From Cylindrodendrum hubeiense (Eukaryota > Ascomycota > Sordariomycetes > Hypocreales > Nectriaceae), in assembly GCA_014621425.1 (NCBI GenBank), contig JAANBB010000162.1:1-64000 (forward strand): 64,000 bases of DNA. Reading direction: 5' to 3'. The translations under genes were made by a program, and so were the position numbers. Position 1 is the first letter of the stretch; the number at the start of each line of letters is the position of its first letter. The notes under the pieces were generated by a model, which searched no databases, was not told where the DNA came from, and saw nothing but the letters and a program-made list of their open reading frames with translations. Shown here piece after piece: positions 36,746-46,999 of the stretch.

Positions 36746-37942
36746 TTAAACGACGACATGGGTAGATAGGTGTTCCACTGCCTCCTTAATCGTGCGCAAC
36801 ATCCGTTGGTTGACGCAAAAAGGACATCGTAATGGTCGGTCATGATTGGAGACAGGCCCTTCTGAATTGATTGGCGTCAGGGTCAGATCCGGAGCCATCT
36901 CCTGACCGGGAGTTGCAGTGTATCGTGAGACAGAAGAGGCACGTCCACCAGGGGTCGACATGAGGCCAGCTCTCTCAGCGCGATCCCTCTCCTCACGCAC
37001 AACAGCAGCCTGTTCCTCAGCCGCTTGCTCTTCCTGTTGAAGTTGGCGCAGGGCATTTTGTAAAACGACCTCCGGGTCGTCATCAGCGAACATGGGCTGA
37101 TCCTGTTGTGGAGGGGGAATGGTCGGCTCGTTGGTGACCATTGGTGGAGGTGGCGGTGGTGGTTGATGAGGGCTCGTCATCCTACGAATGATCTCATCTC
37201 GCACCAAAGCGCAGGTATGGAGGCTGGCCTCGACACCGACTGCACGAATCACCTCTTCCTTGATGGCTGCTGGGCTGGTATCCGCAGCAATACCCATGAA
37301 GCGGGGAAGGAAGTCGGCAAGGTAGTTGATATCTTCGGCGGGGTTGATATTTCCATCGCCATGGCGGCGTTGTCTTCGGACCAGCAGGCCATATCTCTTC
37401 TTAAATCGGTGGATCCAACCGGGAGAGAATTCAGGGGGGTTCTCTTCCTTGTAGCGCGGTAGCTGGTTGAAGATAGACTTCGCCTTCTCGCCAAGCTCCT
37501 CGTTGGTGGGCTGCCGACCGGAGGCCTGGACTTGCTGGTACCAGAGAAGAACAAGCTTCTCTACGTCGGGCCAATTTCCAAAGCGCAGACGAGAGCCGGA
37601 GAGCTGAGGATTGTCGCCATCGAGACGCGAGTACTTTGGGGAGAGCGAGTGGGAGACGGTGGACTGGCTGATCTGCTGGCCGTATTGGGAGTAGAACCAA
37701 TCAATGCAGGCCTTGTGAGAGGGCCGCACCGTCTGAGTGTTGGCCCATCGGCGAAGCGCACGGCGCTGGTCGAGAGTGAGCGAGTGCCGCTCCTTTGGTG
37801 TCGTGGCGATGGGGCCAGCTTGGGCGACTTGGGCGACCTGCGCGACCTGCGCGACCTCGGCAGCTTGGGCGGCCGCGGCGACGGGCGAGAGGTCGGGAGC
37901 GGGAGCGGCGACCAGGGCCGGGTCGGTGGTAGCAGCCGACAT
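36746..37942 (-). CDS. CENP-B/Tc5-type helix-turn-helix protein with C-terminal zinc finger
   Basis: Intronless, 398 aa, starting at the ATG at 37942. The Ala-rich N-terminus carries a small repeat (AQVAQVAQVAQ) matched by tandem DNA units near 37815-37855. Next come two helix-turn-helix blocks: a CENP-B N-terminal-like one (about 58-105; RRALRRWANTQTVRPSHKAC, then STVSHSLSPKY) and a Tc5/CENPB-type one (about 120-185; EKLVLLWYQQVQASG and FSPGWIHRFKKRYGL). A poly-Pro stretch and a coiled coil rich in Gln and Glu follow. The C-terminus ends in a C2H2-like finger (CPFC, then EHLSTHVVV). There is no DDE nuclease core. It is most likely a domesticated pogo-type transposase DNA-binding part, as in fission yeast Abp1/Cbh proteins; the target site is unknown. 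Confidence 0.78.
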   Translation of the reverse strand: MSAATTDPALVAAPAPDLSPVAAAAQAAEVAQVAQVAQVAQAGPIATTPKERHSLTLDQRRALRRWANTQTVRPSHKACIDWFYSQYGQQISQSTVSHSLSPKYSRLDGDNPQLSGSRLRFGNWPDVEKLVLLWYQQVQASGRQPTNEELGEKAKSIFNQLPRYKEENPPEFSPGWIHRFKKRYGLLVRRQRRHGDGNINPAEDINYLADFLPRFMGIAADTSPAAIKEEVIRAVGVEASLHTCALVRDEIIRRMTSPHQPPPPPPPMVTNEPTIPPPQQDQPMFADDDPEVVLQNALRQLQQEEQAAEEQAAVVREERDRAERAGLMSTPGGRASSVSRYTATPGQEMAPDLTLTPINSEGPVSNHDRPLRCPFCVNQRMLRTIKEAVEHLSTHVVV

Positions 37943-39312
37943 GCCCAGGACGGCTATCTCCTTAAGAAGGTGTGGATTCGGGATTTTGGGAGGAGATTGG
38001 CGGAATCCCAGAGGCGACTATCGTTGTATCCGAAGGGGCGTGCGTTGGTGGTGGGATGTTTTCGATTAAGGGAGATAGATGGTGGTTTTCGCGAAGGAAA
38101 TGTCGATGGCGGGGGAGGATAAAGCGGTTTTCCGAGCTCAGACCCACCACGTGACCTCCGCCAGGCTGCTCTTGTGTTGGCTTTCGCCCAACTTGGAAGA
38201 AGACAGCAGTGATTCACTCAGTGACTGGGCAGCGGGATTAGGTAAGCACCGATAAATTGCATCGCTTGAAATACGAAATCCTCTTGCAACCACTGTGGGC
38301 GACTTCATCGTAGGGAGGTCATTAAACTGCAAGATGGATATGTGGTGGATGCAGCTGCTGAGTCTAGCGCAAGTCATGACATTTGCATACAAAGCAATGT
38401 TGCATCGCAGGTGTGCGATAAGAGCCATGCCATCCCTCGGTATATGCCTACCTGTCCGGGTAATTGTACTTTTGCCCTCTAGCATGAGTAGTGGACTGGC
38501 GGAAATATGACCCTTTGCATGATTGAATAATTGCTTGCAGCGGGGCGGCCTAGGCGTGGATATCTTTATGGACGAATGATCCCCGACGATTGACGACAAA
38601 TATCAACACCTCTACCCCAATGAGATCACCCCAAACGTCATAATTCTGCCGACTGATCCAGGACCTCTCCGGCAGAGTGTTACGCGGCATCTCGCAAACG
38701 GAAGCCATTGCCGATCATTTCATCCCGTCTTTGGGGTGAAATCCTGCCATCTGTACCCGATTCGAGAACACCCTTGACGATGGAGTCTTACCTCTTTCTC
38801 CACCCTCTCCGGGGCTAGGCCATCGTAAGTGGACTCGCTCCCGCTTTTCATCCAGGTCACCCGCTGTTCAAACGCAACCCATGCAATCCGTACCAAAATT
38901 GAGAAGCAATGAGGTTGGTCTCATGATAAAGCCTATTCATAACCAGAACACCTCTTGTTTTGGAGAACTATTATATCCTCTCGATTCGCGACCCAAGCCT
39001 GAGATCCTGGCAACCGACCCTAGTGACATCATGTTGTATTTTCCCACCTAAACCCATCACTTGAGACTTCTACAACTGGGTTGTCTGCTGCATTCTGGGT
39101 CCGACAGGGTTGTGTTCACCGTCTTAATGCGGGCTTTGGTCCGCTGGTCCCTGGTTTCCTTTAGGCAAGGAGTTACAAACGCGTGGGTTTCCATATATGC
39201 ATGGTCCCATCCTCCTACTCAACCGACTCGAGTTCAGTTCATATCTAAGCAGCCCAAATGCTGTGGAAATTTTTCTACGCCGTAGCGACATAAATTCCAG
39301 CACCCCACCATC
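37943..39312. promoter_or_regulatory. 1.4-kb divergent upstream region
   Basis: This lies between the CENP-B-like gene (-) and the reductase gene (+). No open frame with coding character; no repeat recognised. Confidence 0.45.
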
Positions 39313-40390
39313 ATGGCCCCCCAGAAGACAGCACTGGTGACCGGCACCAGCAAGGGCGGTCTTGGCGACCACCTCGCCCAGGAACTACATCGGAGAGGAT
39401 TTCGTGTATTTGCCACAGCTCGAACCCTGTCGAAGGTGCATCATCTCAGAGACATGGGTCTAGACATTGTTTTATTAGAGGTGACGGATTCTGAGTCGAT
39501 CAAGAAAGCTGCCGCCGAAGTTAATATCCTCAGTGGAGGAAAGCTTGACATTCTAATCAACAACTCGGGTATCGGTATGCTCTGTCCCTTGAGATGAGAC
39601 ACTTTGCTTCCAAGCTGATCTCCAACAGTAAGTAAGGCGGCGTTGCTTGACGCGGATATCACTGCTGCCAAGGCCGTTTTCGATGTCAACATATGGGGCG
39701 TGTTGCAGGTCACCCAAGCCTTCAGTCCTATGATCCTTGCTTCCAAGGGTACCATCATCAACATCGGATCCGTGGTTGGCAGAGTCCCCGTTCCTTTCAG
39801 TGGCATCTATAACATCAGCAAAGCTGCCCTGGAGCATCTGTCGAGGCAGATGCGCGTTGAGATGGCGCCTTTCGACGTCAAGGTTATTCATGTAGGTGAT
39901 TCTTGAGGGAGTAAATTCTTCATCAGTAAACTAATTGGCTCCAGGTCGTCACAGGAGGTATCACCACCGACATATTCGCACACGCAGGTGAAGGAGACTT
40001 TTCTGAAACTTCGATCTATTATCCTGCCCGAGAATCTCTCGGTCCATGGTTAAACGGAAAAGCGATGGAACTTCTGCAACTGAGTGAGTGCCAAACATGC
40101 ATAAATATATTCTCTCCCTGACACGCCACAGCGACACCCGAGCAGTATGCCAAGACCGTGATCGATAATGCGTTGAGCAGTTTCTCCACGTCATGTCTTT
40201 ACACGGGCTATGGTTCATTTGCGACCTGGTTTTTTTCCAAGTTTTTGTGGAACAATGCTATGGTAGGTGATCCTATGGCGAATACACCATTTAATAAGAG
40301 AGCTGATTAGGATAGGATGTTTTGCTGGCGTTCATGGGATTGCCCAACATGAAGAGCGCAATTTTCGGCAACAAGAGGAAGGAGGCGTGA
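39313..40390 (+). CDS. Short-chain dehydrogenase, Ayr1-like NADPH reductase
   Basis: Five exons: 39313-39574, 39629-39891, 39945-40083, 40132-40262 and 40316-40390, giving 289 aa. The Rossmann cofactor motif is TGTSKGGLG (residues about 10-18), with FATARTL placing a basic residue after beta-2, which favours NADPH. Further marks are the NNSG structural motif, catalytic Ser in NIGSVVG, and the YNISK catalytic Tyr-Lys pair. The sequence and C-terminal hydrophobic stretch (FATWFFSKFLWNN) resemble yeast Ayr1, the 1-acyl-dihydroxyacetone-phosphate reductase of lipid droplets and ER that makes phosphatidic acid precursors. Many fungal paralogues of this group act on other ketones, so the substrate is uncertain. 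The gene is unusually intron-rich for this window. Confidence 0.88.
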
Positions 40391-41585
40391 CTGAACTGAA
40401 CTCCAACTGGCACTAAGAATAGCAAGTGCCGACACCTTCAACATTGTTTCTTTGTCTGCATCTGCAACTTTCATTCAATAAATTTGGTCCCATCTTTACA
40501 CTCCTGTTTTGCAAGGAATGGCAATTTTGCTGCCCTGTTGAGATCTGTTGCTCACATCGCTAATGACGGGTTGGATTTAGTGTTAGTGCATATAACACAA
40601 TCACGATGCAACTAACTGTTTACATATGCGCATTCTTCCACGTCATCCCTAGCAATGCAGTTAAATTTATGTGAAAGTTAATTGATTAATTTCCAGCAAA
40701 CTTCTATCATCTTTGCGTACCTTTGAAGACCACGAGACACTGCATTGTTCATTATAGTGGTGAGGCTTGAACTAATATGCGGAGCCGTCCAGGGTAGCCC
40801 CTCGGTCTTAACTGAGAATACGGCGCAAGAGAGGTGACGAGCGAGCGACTGTCACAAATGGATTGGTCTGCTCTAATTAAAGGTTCATGTTAACTTGTCA
40901 CATAAATATCCTTTGGGTTGGATGAGCTTTCCCAACTGTTGTGAGCCAGGCTCCCAACCAACTCTCTACATGACCACAGTTTGAAGCAGACAAAACAACA
41001 TCAAAAGCTACTTTACATATACTCGGGCAACTGTTACGAGGTAGCGCTTCATGTTCACCACAAGAAGCTGAAGCATTCGAGGGGCTGAATTGCGAGTGAC
41101 TGGTAAATTGACAGAGTCCGCGATGCTATCATACCTAGTAAGGTCATTGCTCACTGTTTCACTTGCAACAATCTGTAGGGTGAAAGTACACAGGAATGAG
41201 AAATCACATTGGAACGTGATGTGCGCAATCGAACCATGTAATCTTGTGAGCGTAAAGCCCTCAAGAATCGGGAGCCTGAATGACCTGGAGGCGATGCTCC
41301 GAAAGCCGGAGACGCATGGAATTAACCAAAGAGAACCACGCGAGAGGGAACTTGTGGAAATTTGCCAATTCAAAAAGAAAGATCTGGCCCAAGAGTTTCG
41401 AAGATAGATTTCACGAGAACAGAGGTAACAACGTGTTTGAATGGTTTATGCCGCGAATCGCAAATCCGGCTTCTGATGGTATTTGAACCCGATTATCCGA
41501 ATCGATCGACAGCTCATGTCTCCATGATTGATAAACGTACACCGTATCCGCAAACCCGTACAATCGTTGTTTTCGACCCGACCAC
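40391..41585. other. Convergent intergenic region
   Basis: 1.2 kb between the 3' ends of the reductase and atp19 genes. Moderately AT-rich. Overlapping short frames at 41008-41486 show no domain. Nothing else is supported. Confidence 0.45.
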
Positions 41586-41918
41586 TTAGTTCTTCTTCTC
41601 CTGATCGTCCATGAACTTCCTGTTTCCCGGTTAGCCGATGGAGGTCTGGAAGCAGCCATTGAATTCGCGCACTTGATGAAGTCGGCCTCGTCGGAGCTGG
41701 AAGCGTTGATAGGGGGAGCAGCGGCGACGCTGGTCTTGGAAGAGCCTCCGGAGGTGGCGAACTTGACACCGAGGTACATGGTGGCCAACCAGCCCATGGC
41801 GAGCTGTTTGGTGGGTTAGCTGGGCACTCGTTTGCTGCGGGAGGTGCAATTGAGAGGGACTCACGTAGTGGCCGCCGACCTGCTGGCCAGCAATCTTGTA
41901 GTACGCGACACCAGCCAT
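41586..41918 (-). CDS. atp19: Mitochondrial ATP synthase subunit k (Atp19)
   Basis: A very small spliced gene: exons 41918-41865, 41803-41673 and 41619-41586 (introns of 61 and 53 bp), 72 aa. The product starts MAGVAYYKIAGQQVGGHYLAM, close to the opening of Atp19, with one membrane helix (LAMGWLATMYLGVKFA) and the family's acidic-basic tail DEADFIKKFMDDQEKKN. Atp19 is an accessory subunit of the F1Fo dimer interface in the inner membrane. It stands divergent from an MTP18-type gene 383 bp away. The last exon codes for only 10 residues, so automatic annotation could miss or truncate this gene. Confidence 0.88.
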
Positions 41919-42301
41919 TGTGAATGAGTGGGTGAGGGTGGAAGAGGTGGATTGGATTCGTGGACGGGGATAATGGGTGGATGTACGAGGCTTCGCGGTT
42001 GAGATACTTTGCCGAGCTCTGAAATTCGGAGGCGTGTTGCCTGGAATTGCAGGCGCAAAGGACGATGTCGGGTCCGACGGCTATACGTCGGGCGGCACTG
42101 GTCGGGATCGGCCGGCTTGGGCCAGCGACGTCACCACCCCGGAATCTAAAGGCATGAATTAGAAGATGGTGGTGGTGGATCCTTCAAAAGGTCGAGGTTT
42201 CCGCCGGGCCGCACTGCATGCTGACAACTTAGAACAGTAGCCCACTCTCAAGCAAACCATCTCCGTCACCTTCGGTTTTCAATTGTCAACTTCTTTTCAC
42301 C
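41919..42301. promoter_or_regulatory. Divergent promoter between two mitochondrial genes
   Basis: 383 bp separates the ATGs of atp19 (-) and the MTP18 family gene (+). Both products act in the mitochondrial inner membrane, so shared control is plausible but not shown. Confidence 0.5.
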
Positions 42302-43205
42302 ATGCCTTGGTGGGGTAGCAAATCCAAAGACTCCGCGTCGGAGCAACCGAAGGAGACGCCTAAAAACGATACCTTTGACGCCAGCAAGCTCCCAGCGCCC
42401 GAACGACTCCCCAAAGCACTGCAGAAGATTGTCGACAGCGCAGACGAAGATGGAGGCTTTTTCGACGGAATAAGCGAGGGATAGTACGTTGTGCTCTCCT
42501 AACATAGCATTGATTTTGCTCACCAAGTCTCCCAGCGGCCCCAACTCTACCGACAGTAATCTTCGATATGCCGCCTACGGAGCACGGATACGGACGATTC
42601 TCCTCTCCGCCCATCGATATGTTGCCTATACTTCCGATATTGGCGAGTCATTCCGACCCGTAGCCCATCCGAACCTTGTCCGCGCAGCATACGGCGTGTC
42701 GTGGCTCTACCTTATCGGCGATGTCTCGCACGAGGGATACAAGTCCTACTGGCACAATCAACGCGTACTCGACCCGCAGTTGCAGCTCACGCCGCAGCAG
42801 GAGAAAATCACTGGAATTAAAGCAAGCCAAGCGCTTGAGGCCAAACCAGGTGTTGTCTCTCCGTTGGAAGACTACCGCACCGTTATGGTGCAGCGCGCTA
42901 TCTTCCAGAGCCTTGCTAGTATGGGTCTACCGGCGTTTACCATCCACAGTGTGGTAAGATACTCAGGCAGAGCCATGAAGGATATGAAGAACAAGACTAT
43001 CAGGACCTGGGGTCCCATCGGCTTGGGTCTCGCCGTGGTCCCCTTCCTACCCGCCATGTTCGATGAGCCAGTTGAGAATGCAGTTGAGTGGGTGTTTCAC
43101 AAGGGATTCCAGACGTTTGGAGGCAAGGAATATGTTGGAAACGCGCCCACAACAGGACGTGAAGACTTGTTATCGAAAAAGCCTGTGAAGGAGAAGGAAC
43201 TGTAA
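42302..43205 (+). CDS. MTP18/MTFP1 family mitochondrial protein
   Basis: Two exons, 42302-42483 and 42536-43205 (intron of 52 bp), 283 aa. The splice restores EGYGPNSTDSNLRYAAYGARIR. The core RYVAYTSDIGESFRPVAHP followed by RAAYGVSWLYLIGDVSHEGY is the signature of the MTP18 (mitochondrial fission process protein 1) family. The second half has the paired AFTIHSVVRYSGRAM and GPIGLGLAVVPFLPAMFDEP segments, likely membrane helices. In animals MTFP1 is an inner-membrane protein affecting fission and coupling; the fungal role is inferred by family. The N-terminus is charged and polar with no obvious presequence. Confidence 0.87.
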
Positions 43206-43770
43206 GACATGTTTGTGAATGAACCGGCGTTACGGAATGACAGAAGGCGCTCAACTCTTGACAATTGTACAAACTCTCAAACATAGGCGATGGATTTAAC
43301 CATAAGATATCACAATTATAATTCTCTCATCATTGTGGAAAAGCAGATCAATTATGAAGTGGTGGACGCTGACCCTCCCGTTCCGACTCTCAGTGGGGGC
43401 AGAAGCAACCCCGCGATGCCATGGATGTGGCTGTGTGTGCCTGCCTACCTACAACAGCGTTTCAATCGGCGCATTCTCCTCCTTGCACAATCATATTTGC
43501 ATTTCTTGTTTCGGCCTCGGCAGTTCTATAAACTTACGTGCAACGCTTGTCATTGCGTTGCATTTTACTGTTGTCCGCATCTCGGCTGTGGCGACCCACG
43601 AGGCTCATCTGCCACTCCGCCAAGCTTGGTCAGGCGGGGACGTTTCCAGACTGTTCCTCGCCGTCGCGTTGACCATCTGTCATCCTTCGCCGTGCACACT
43701 TACGACGTCCACTCTGCCTACGATTGCGCAACCCGTTTACTGAGAATAAATTACACCGAAATCCGTCGCC
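43206..43770. promoter_or_regulatory. Intergenic, upstream of the AN1 gene
   Basis: 565 bp with no domain-bearing open frame. It probably holds the MTP18-type gene's 3' end and the promoter of the AN1 zinc finger gene. Confidence 0.45.
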
Positions 43771-44700
43771 ATGGCTTCTTCATCGAATAAAGATACTCAG
43801 GAGACGAGTTACGTCGAAATGGACCACAAGGACGACGCCGCGTTGATTGGCAAGCACTGCGAATACGACTACTGCAACCAGCTCGACTTCCTCCCTTTCT
43901 TCTGCCAGTCCTGCCGAAAGACATTCTGCCTCGACCACCGATCCGAAACATCACATAAATGCACAAATGAGGGTGCCTGGGCAGAGCGGAAACGGCTTGC
44001 GCAGCTGGCTCATCCCTCTATCGGGCAGGGCAAGATGCTGCGCGACAAGGTCTCGCAGAAGCCGTGTGCGTCGCCGGTCTGCAAGACAGTTGTTGGAACA
44101 TCCCTAACGCCGGGAGTGCACTGTCAGACCTGCAACCGCGACTATTGTTTGAAGCATCGATTAAAGGAGGATCACGACTGTAGTAACCTGGTTCCCATCG
44201 GGGCTAGGCCGGCGCAGTTCGATGTTGGCCAGAAGACCAAGTCAGCATTCGACAAGCTGCGCGCATGGGGTACGGCGAAGAAAGAACAAGCTGGCAGAGC
44301 ACTCCCCAAACCGAAGCCCAGCTCGGCGGCCGCCCGGCTGGTCGCTGTGAACAAGCTCAAGAAGTCGGCCAAGGGAGACGACAAGGTGCCCGTGGAGAAG
44401 AGGGTTTACATATACGTGGAGGCGGAGGCAGAAACTACAAAGGCCAAGTTTCCCAAGGGAGAGTTCTTCTACTCCAAGGATTGGGTGGTTGGCCGAGTGT
44501 TGGATGCAGCGGCGAGGAGTCTGCAGGTACAGAACATCAACAACCAGAGCACTGATGAGCGGGATAAGCTACGGGTGTTTCATGTGGAGGGAGGAAGACT
44601 TCTGGAGTTTAACGAGAAGGTTTCGTCGGCGTTGCAGAGCGGGAATACGGTGGTGTTGTTGAGGGGGGTTGGGCCTCCTCCTGATTTGATTGAGGTTTGA
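43771..44700 (+). CDS. cuz1: AN1 zinc finger and ubiquitin-like protein, Cuz1/ZFAND1 type
   Basis: Intronless, 309 aa. Two AN1 fingers lie in tandem: residues about 29-70 (CEYDYCNQLDFLPFFCQSC, then FCLDHR and HKC) and about 98-138 (CASPVCKTV, then CQTCNRDYCLKHR and HDC). A basic linker leads to a C-terminal ubiquitin-like region (about 210-305; VYIYVEAEAETTKAKFPKGE and DWVVGRVLDAAARSLQV). This order matches yeast Cuz1 and human ZFAND1, which bring Cdc48/p97 and the proteasome together under arsenite stress. The start ATG is preceded by AT-rich leader sequence. The gene is the last one before the AT-rich island. Confidence 0.88.
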   Translation: MASSSNKDTQETSYVEMDHKDDAALIGKHCEYDYCNQLDFLPFFCQSCRKTFCLDHRSETSHKCTNEGAWAERKRLAQLAHPSIGQGKMLRDKVSQKPCASPVCKTVVGTSLTPGVHCQTCNRDYCLKHRLKEDHDCSNLVPIGARPAQFDVGQKTKSAFDKLRAWGTAKKEQAGRALPKPKPSSAAARLVAVNKLKKSAKGDDKVPVEKRVYIYVEAEAETTKAKFPKGEFFYSKDWVVGRVLDAAARSLQVQNINNQSTDERDKLRVFHVEGGRLLEFNEKVSSALQSGNTVVLLRGVGPPPDLIEV

Positions 44701-45482
44701 GGACAGGAGCCGCCCACGACGAAGCGACATAAATGCATTGTCTGGCGTTAGGGATTATTGATACCGATGCGAATGCCATTGGCACAAATGACTCGGCAGA
44801 TAGCGAAGCTGGTGATGCTTAATTTCACATCTATTTTTCTGACATGATATGTTCGTCTCAGTGTCATGGGAGATTTGGCTTGATACCTACCTACAGTGGG
44901 ACAAAAGTTCCGAGTCCAATGTTTTTAGCTACCCTAAACCTAAGACTAGAAATTAAAATCTATATAGCTTAGTTATCGTTTAATTAACATACTCTGGATT
45001 TTTATTTCTAATAATTAAATATCTTATTTAATATATTCTTTAATCTGTTTCTAGTTTAAATTTATAATAAAAATATAAAATAAATGAAAAATATATTTAT
45101 AAAGATAAATGTAACAGGGCTAGGGGCACTATAGCCTGTTGCAATAGACCAGTGACCGCTGAGGCAAAAGATCAAGCAGTAATCGCAGTAACCGCAATCG
45201 TGCCGTGCCACACACCTATTATATAGTACAGCTGCCTCTTGTATGCACACCGCATTACAATAAATATATATAATATAATTTTTATTTTATTTTTATAATT
45301 ATAATTATATATTATAAATAATATAATAAAAATTAAAGATAATAAATATATAATATATAAATATTAAATAAGAATAAAATAAAACTTTTACTTAGATAAT
45401 TAGTTTTTCTTTTTATATACATAAATATAGAGATATTATAAGCTTAGTTTATTAGTGAAAACATTCCTTCAGTACAGACCAC
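44701..45482. other. Edge of the AT-rich island
   Basis: Composition turns strongly AT-rich at about 44930 and is dominated by TA steps. A GC-normal patch at about 45110-45260 interrupts it. No gene is seen; a 62-codon minus-strand frame in the patch has no supported identity. Confidence 0.6.
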
Positions 45483-45772
45483 ACCTATCAGAGACTGAGC
45501 CTAGATTACATGGACCTGGATAACTCCAGGTCCGAGGAGCTCCGGGACCGGCGAGCAGCCCCACATCATTATCAGGAAGAAGTCTCTACTAGGGCACAAC
45601 TAGAGGAGACTTCCTATCCCTCCCTTGGGATTAGCTCCCGGGACCAATTAATATCCACTCTTATTCTCTATAGAAGTCACTACGGATACATAGCGAGCTC
45701 GCTCCTATAACTTAGATACACAATTCAGGATTCCCTCTTATTAGACAAACTTAGGACTTGCCCCTTATATTA
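45483..45772 (+). repeat. 5' LTR of the chromovirus relic
   Basis: Matches 52859-53148 along its whole length, with differences that are mostly C/T and G/A transitions. It keeps near-normal GC content between AT-rich flanks. A 66-codon open frame (45510-45710) inside it is a by-product of the repeat. Confidence 0.85.
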
Positions 45773-46999
45773 TCTAAGTTCTAACTTTTACTATAATCTC
45801 ATTACTATGAGTATATAGTAATAGACAGACTATCTATTTCCCCCCAGACTAATATAAACTAACTCTAAAATATAATTATAGATATTATCCGTGACTAATT
45901 ATAGTCAGTATAAGCGGAGCTTATATGTCTGGGAATATAATTATCTAGTATATAGATTATTATGATTATACTAGATCTGATAATAGTATTCCTTCTAGTT
46001 AATAATCTATTATTAGTCTAGCCTATACTTAGTAAAAGGAAATTCTTACTAAACTTACTAAGATTCTTAGGAGTCTATAATAAGTACCCTATATAATTAT
46101 AGTAGATGTAAGATAAAGTCTAAATTAACTCTCCTCTTATTAATAATAATAAATAAATATAGTATATTATTAATTCCTATCTAGGGTCTAAACCCTAGAA
46201 TATAATTAATATTTTCTATTTTATAGGAGATCTAAGAGATTATTATAATCTTAATAAGTTTATAATTTACCTAGATTAAAATTATAAGAGTTATAATCTC
46301 TAATAGTAAATAGTGAATATATTATAAAAGCTTAAATAGGATAAAAATATTATTTTCTTATCTTTCTTATTAATTTTTGAGTAAAAGATAATAAATATTA
46401 GAAGCTTAGTATAGATAGATAATATTAAAATTACCTTTCTTAAGAATATACTTAACTTATAATTATATTATAATCTTATCTTAGTATAATTCCCCTAAGA
46501 ATTCTTATTTTAATTAGTAAGAATCTAAGAAATTACCTAGAAAGTTAAGAACTTAGAAAATTATTACTTATATTATTATAATAATTATATAATATACTTA
46601 CTAAGATAAAGAAAGGATAAGGAAAATAATATCCTGATAATAAAGATTAATTATATATAAAGAGATAAGAATTATATTAATTATAATATACCTTTAAGAT
46701 TATAATAGGATATTAATAATTATAAATACTTTATCTATAATATTATAGAATATCTAGTATAAGCTTATCCTAATTAATATATTAACTTAAAGATTATTAT
46801 TATTTATCCCTGTAAATATAGTAAGAAGGCTATAAAGATAGAAAATAAAAGTAATAATACTAACTTTAAAGATCTGGAGTTAGAAAACCTCTAGTTCTAG
46901 TATAAAAATAGGTATTAGAGCTCACTAAGGTAATAGTAAGGGAATAGAAAAGGTAAAAGGAATAAATAATTAGTAAGTTAGTAGTAATAGATATTCAAG

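Noticed and set aside
45510..45710. 66-codon frame, repeated at 52886-53086, as a small gene pair
   Set aside because: Both copies are the same position in the two LTRs, so they are a by-product of the repeat.
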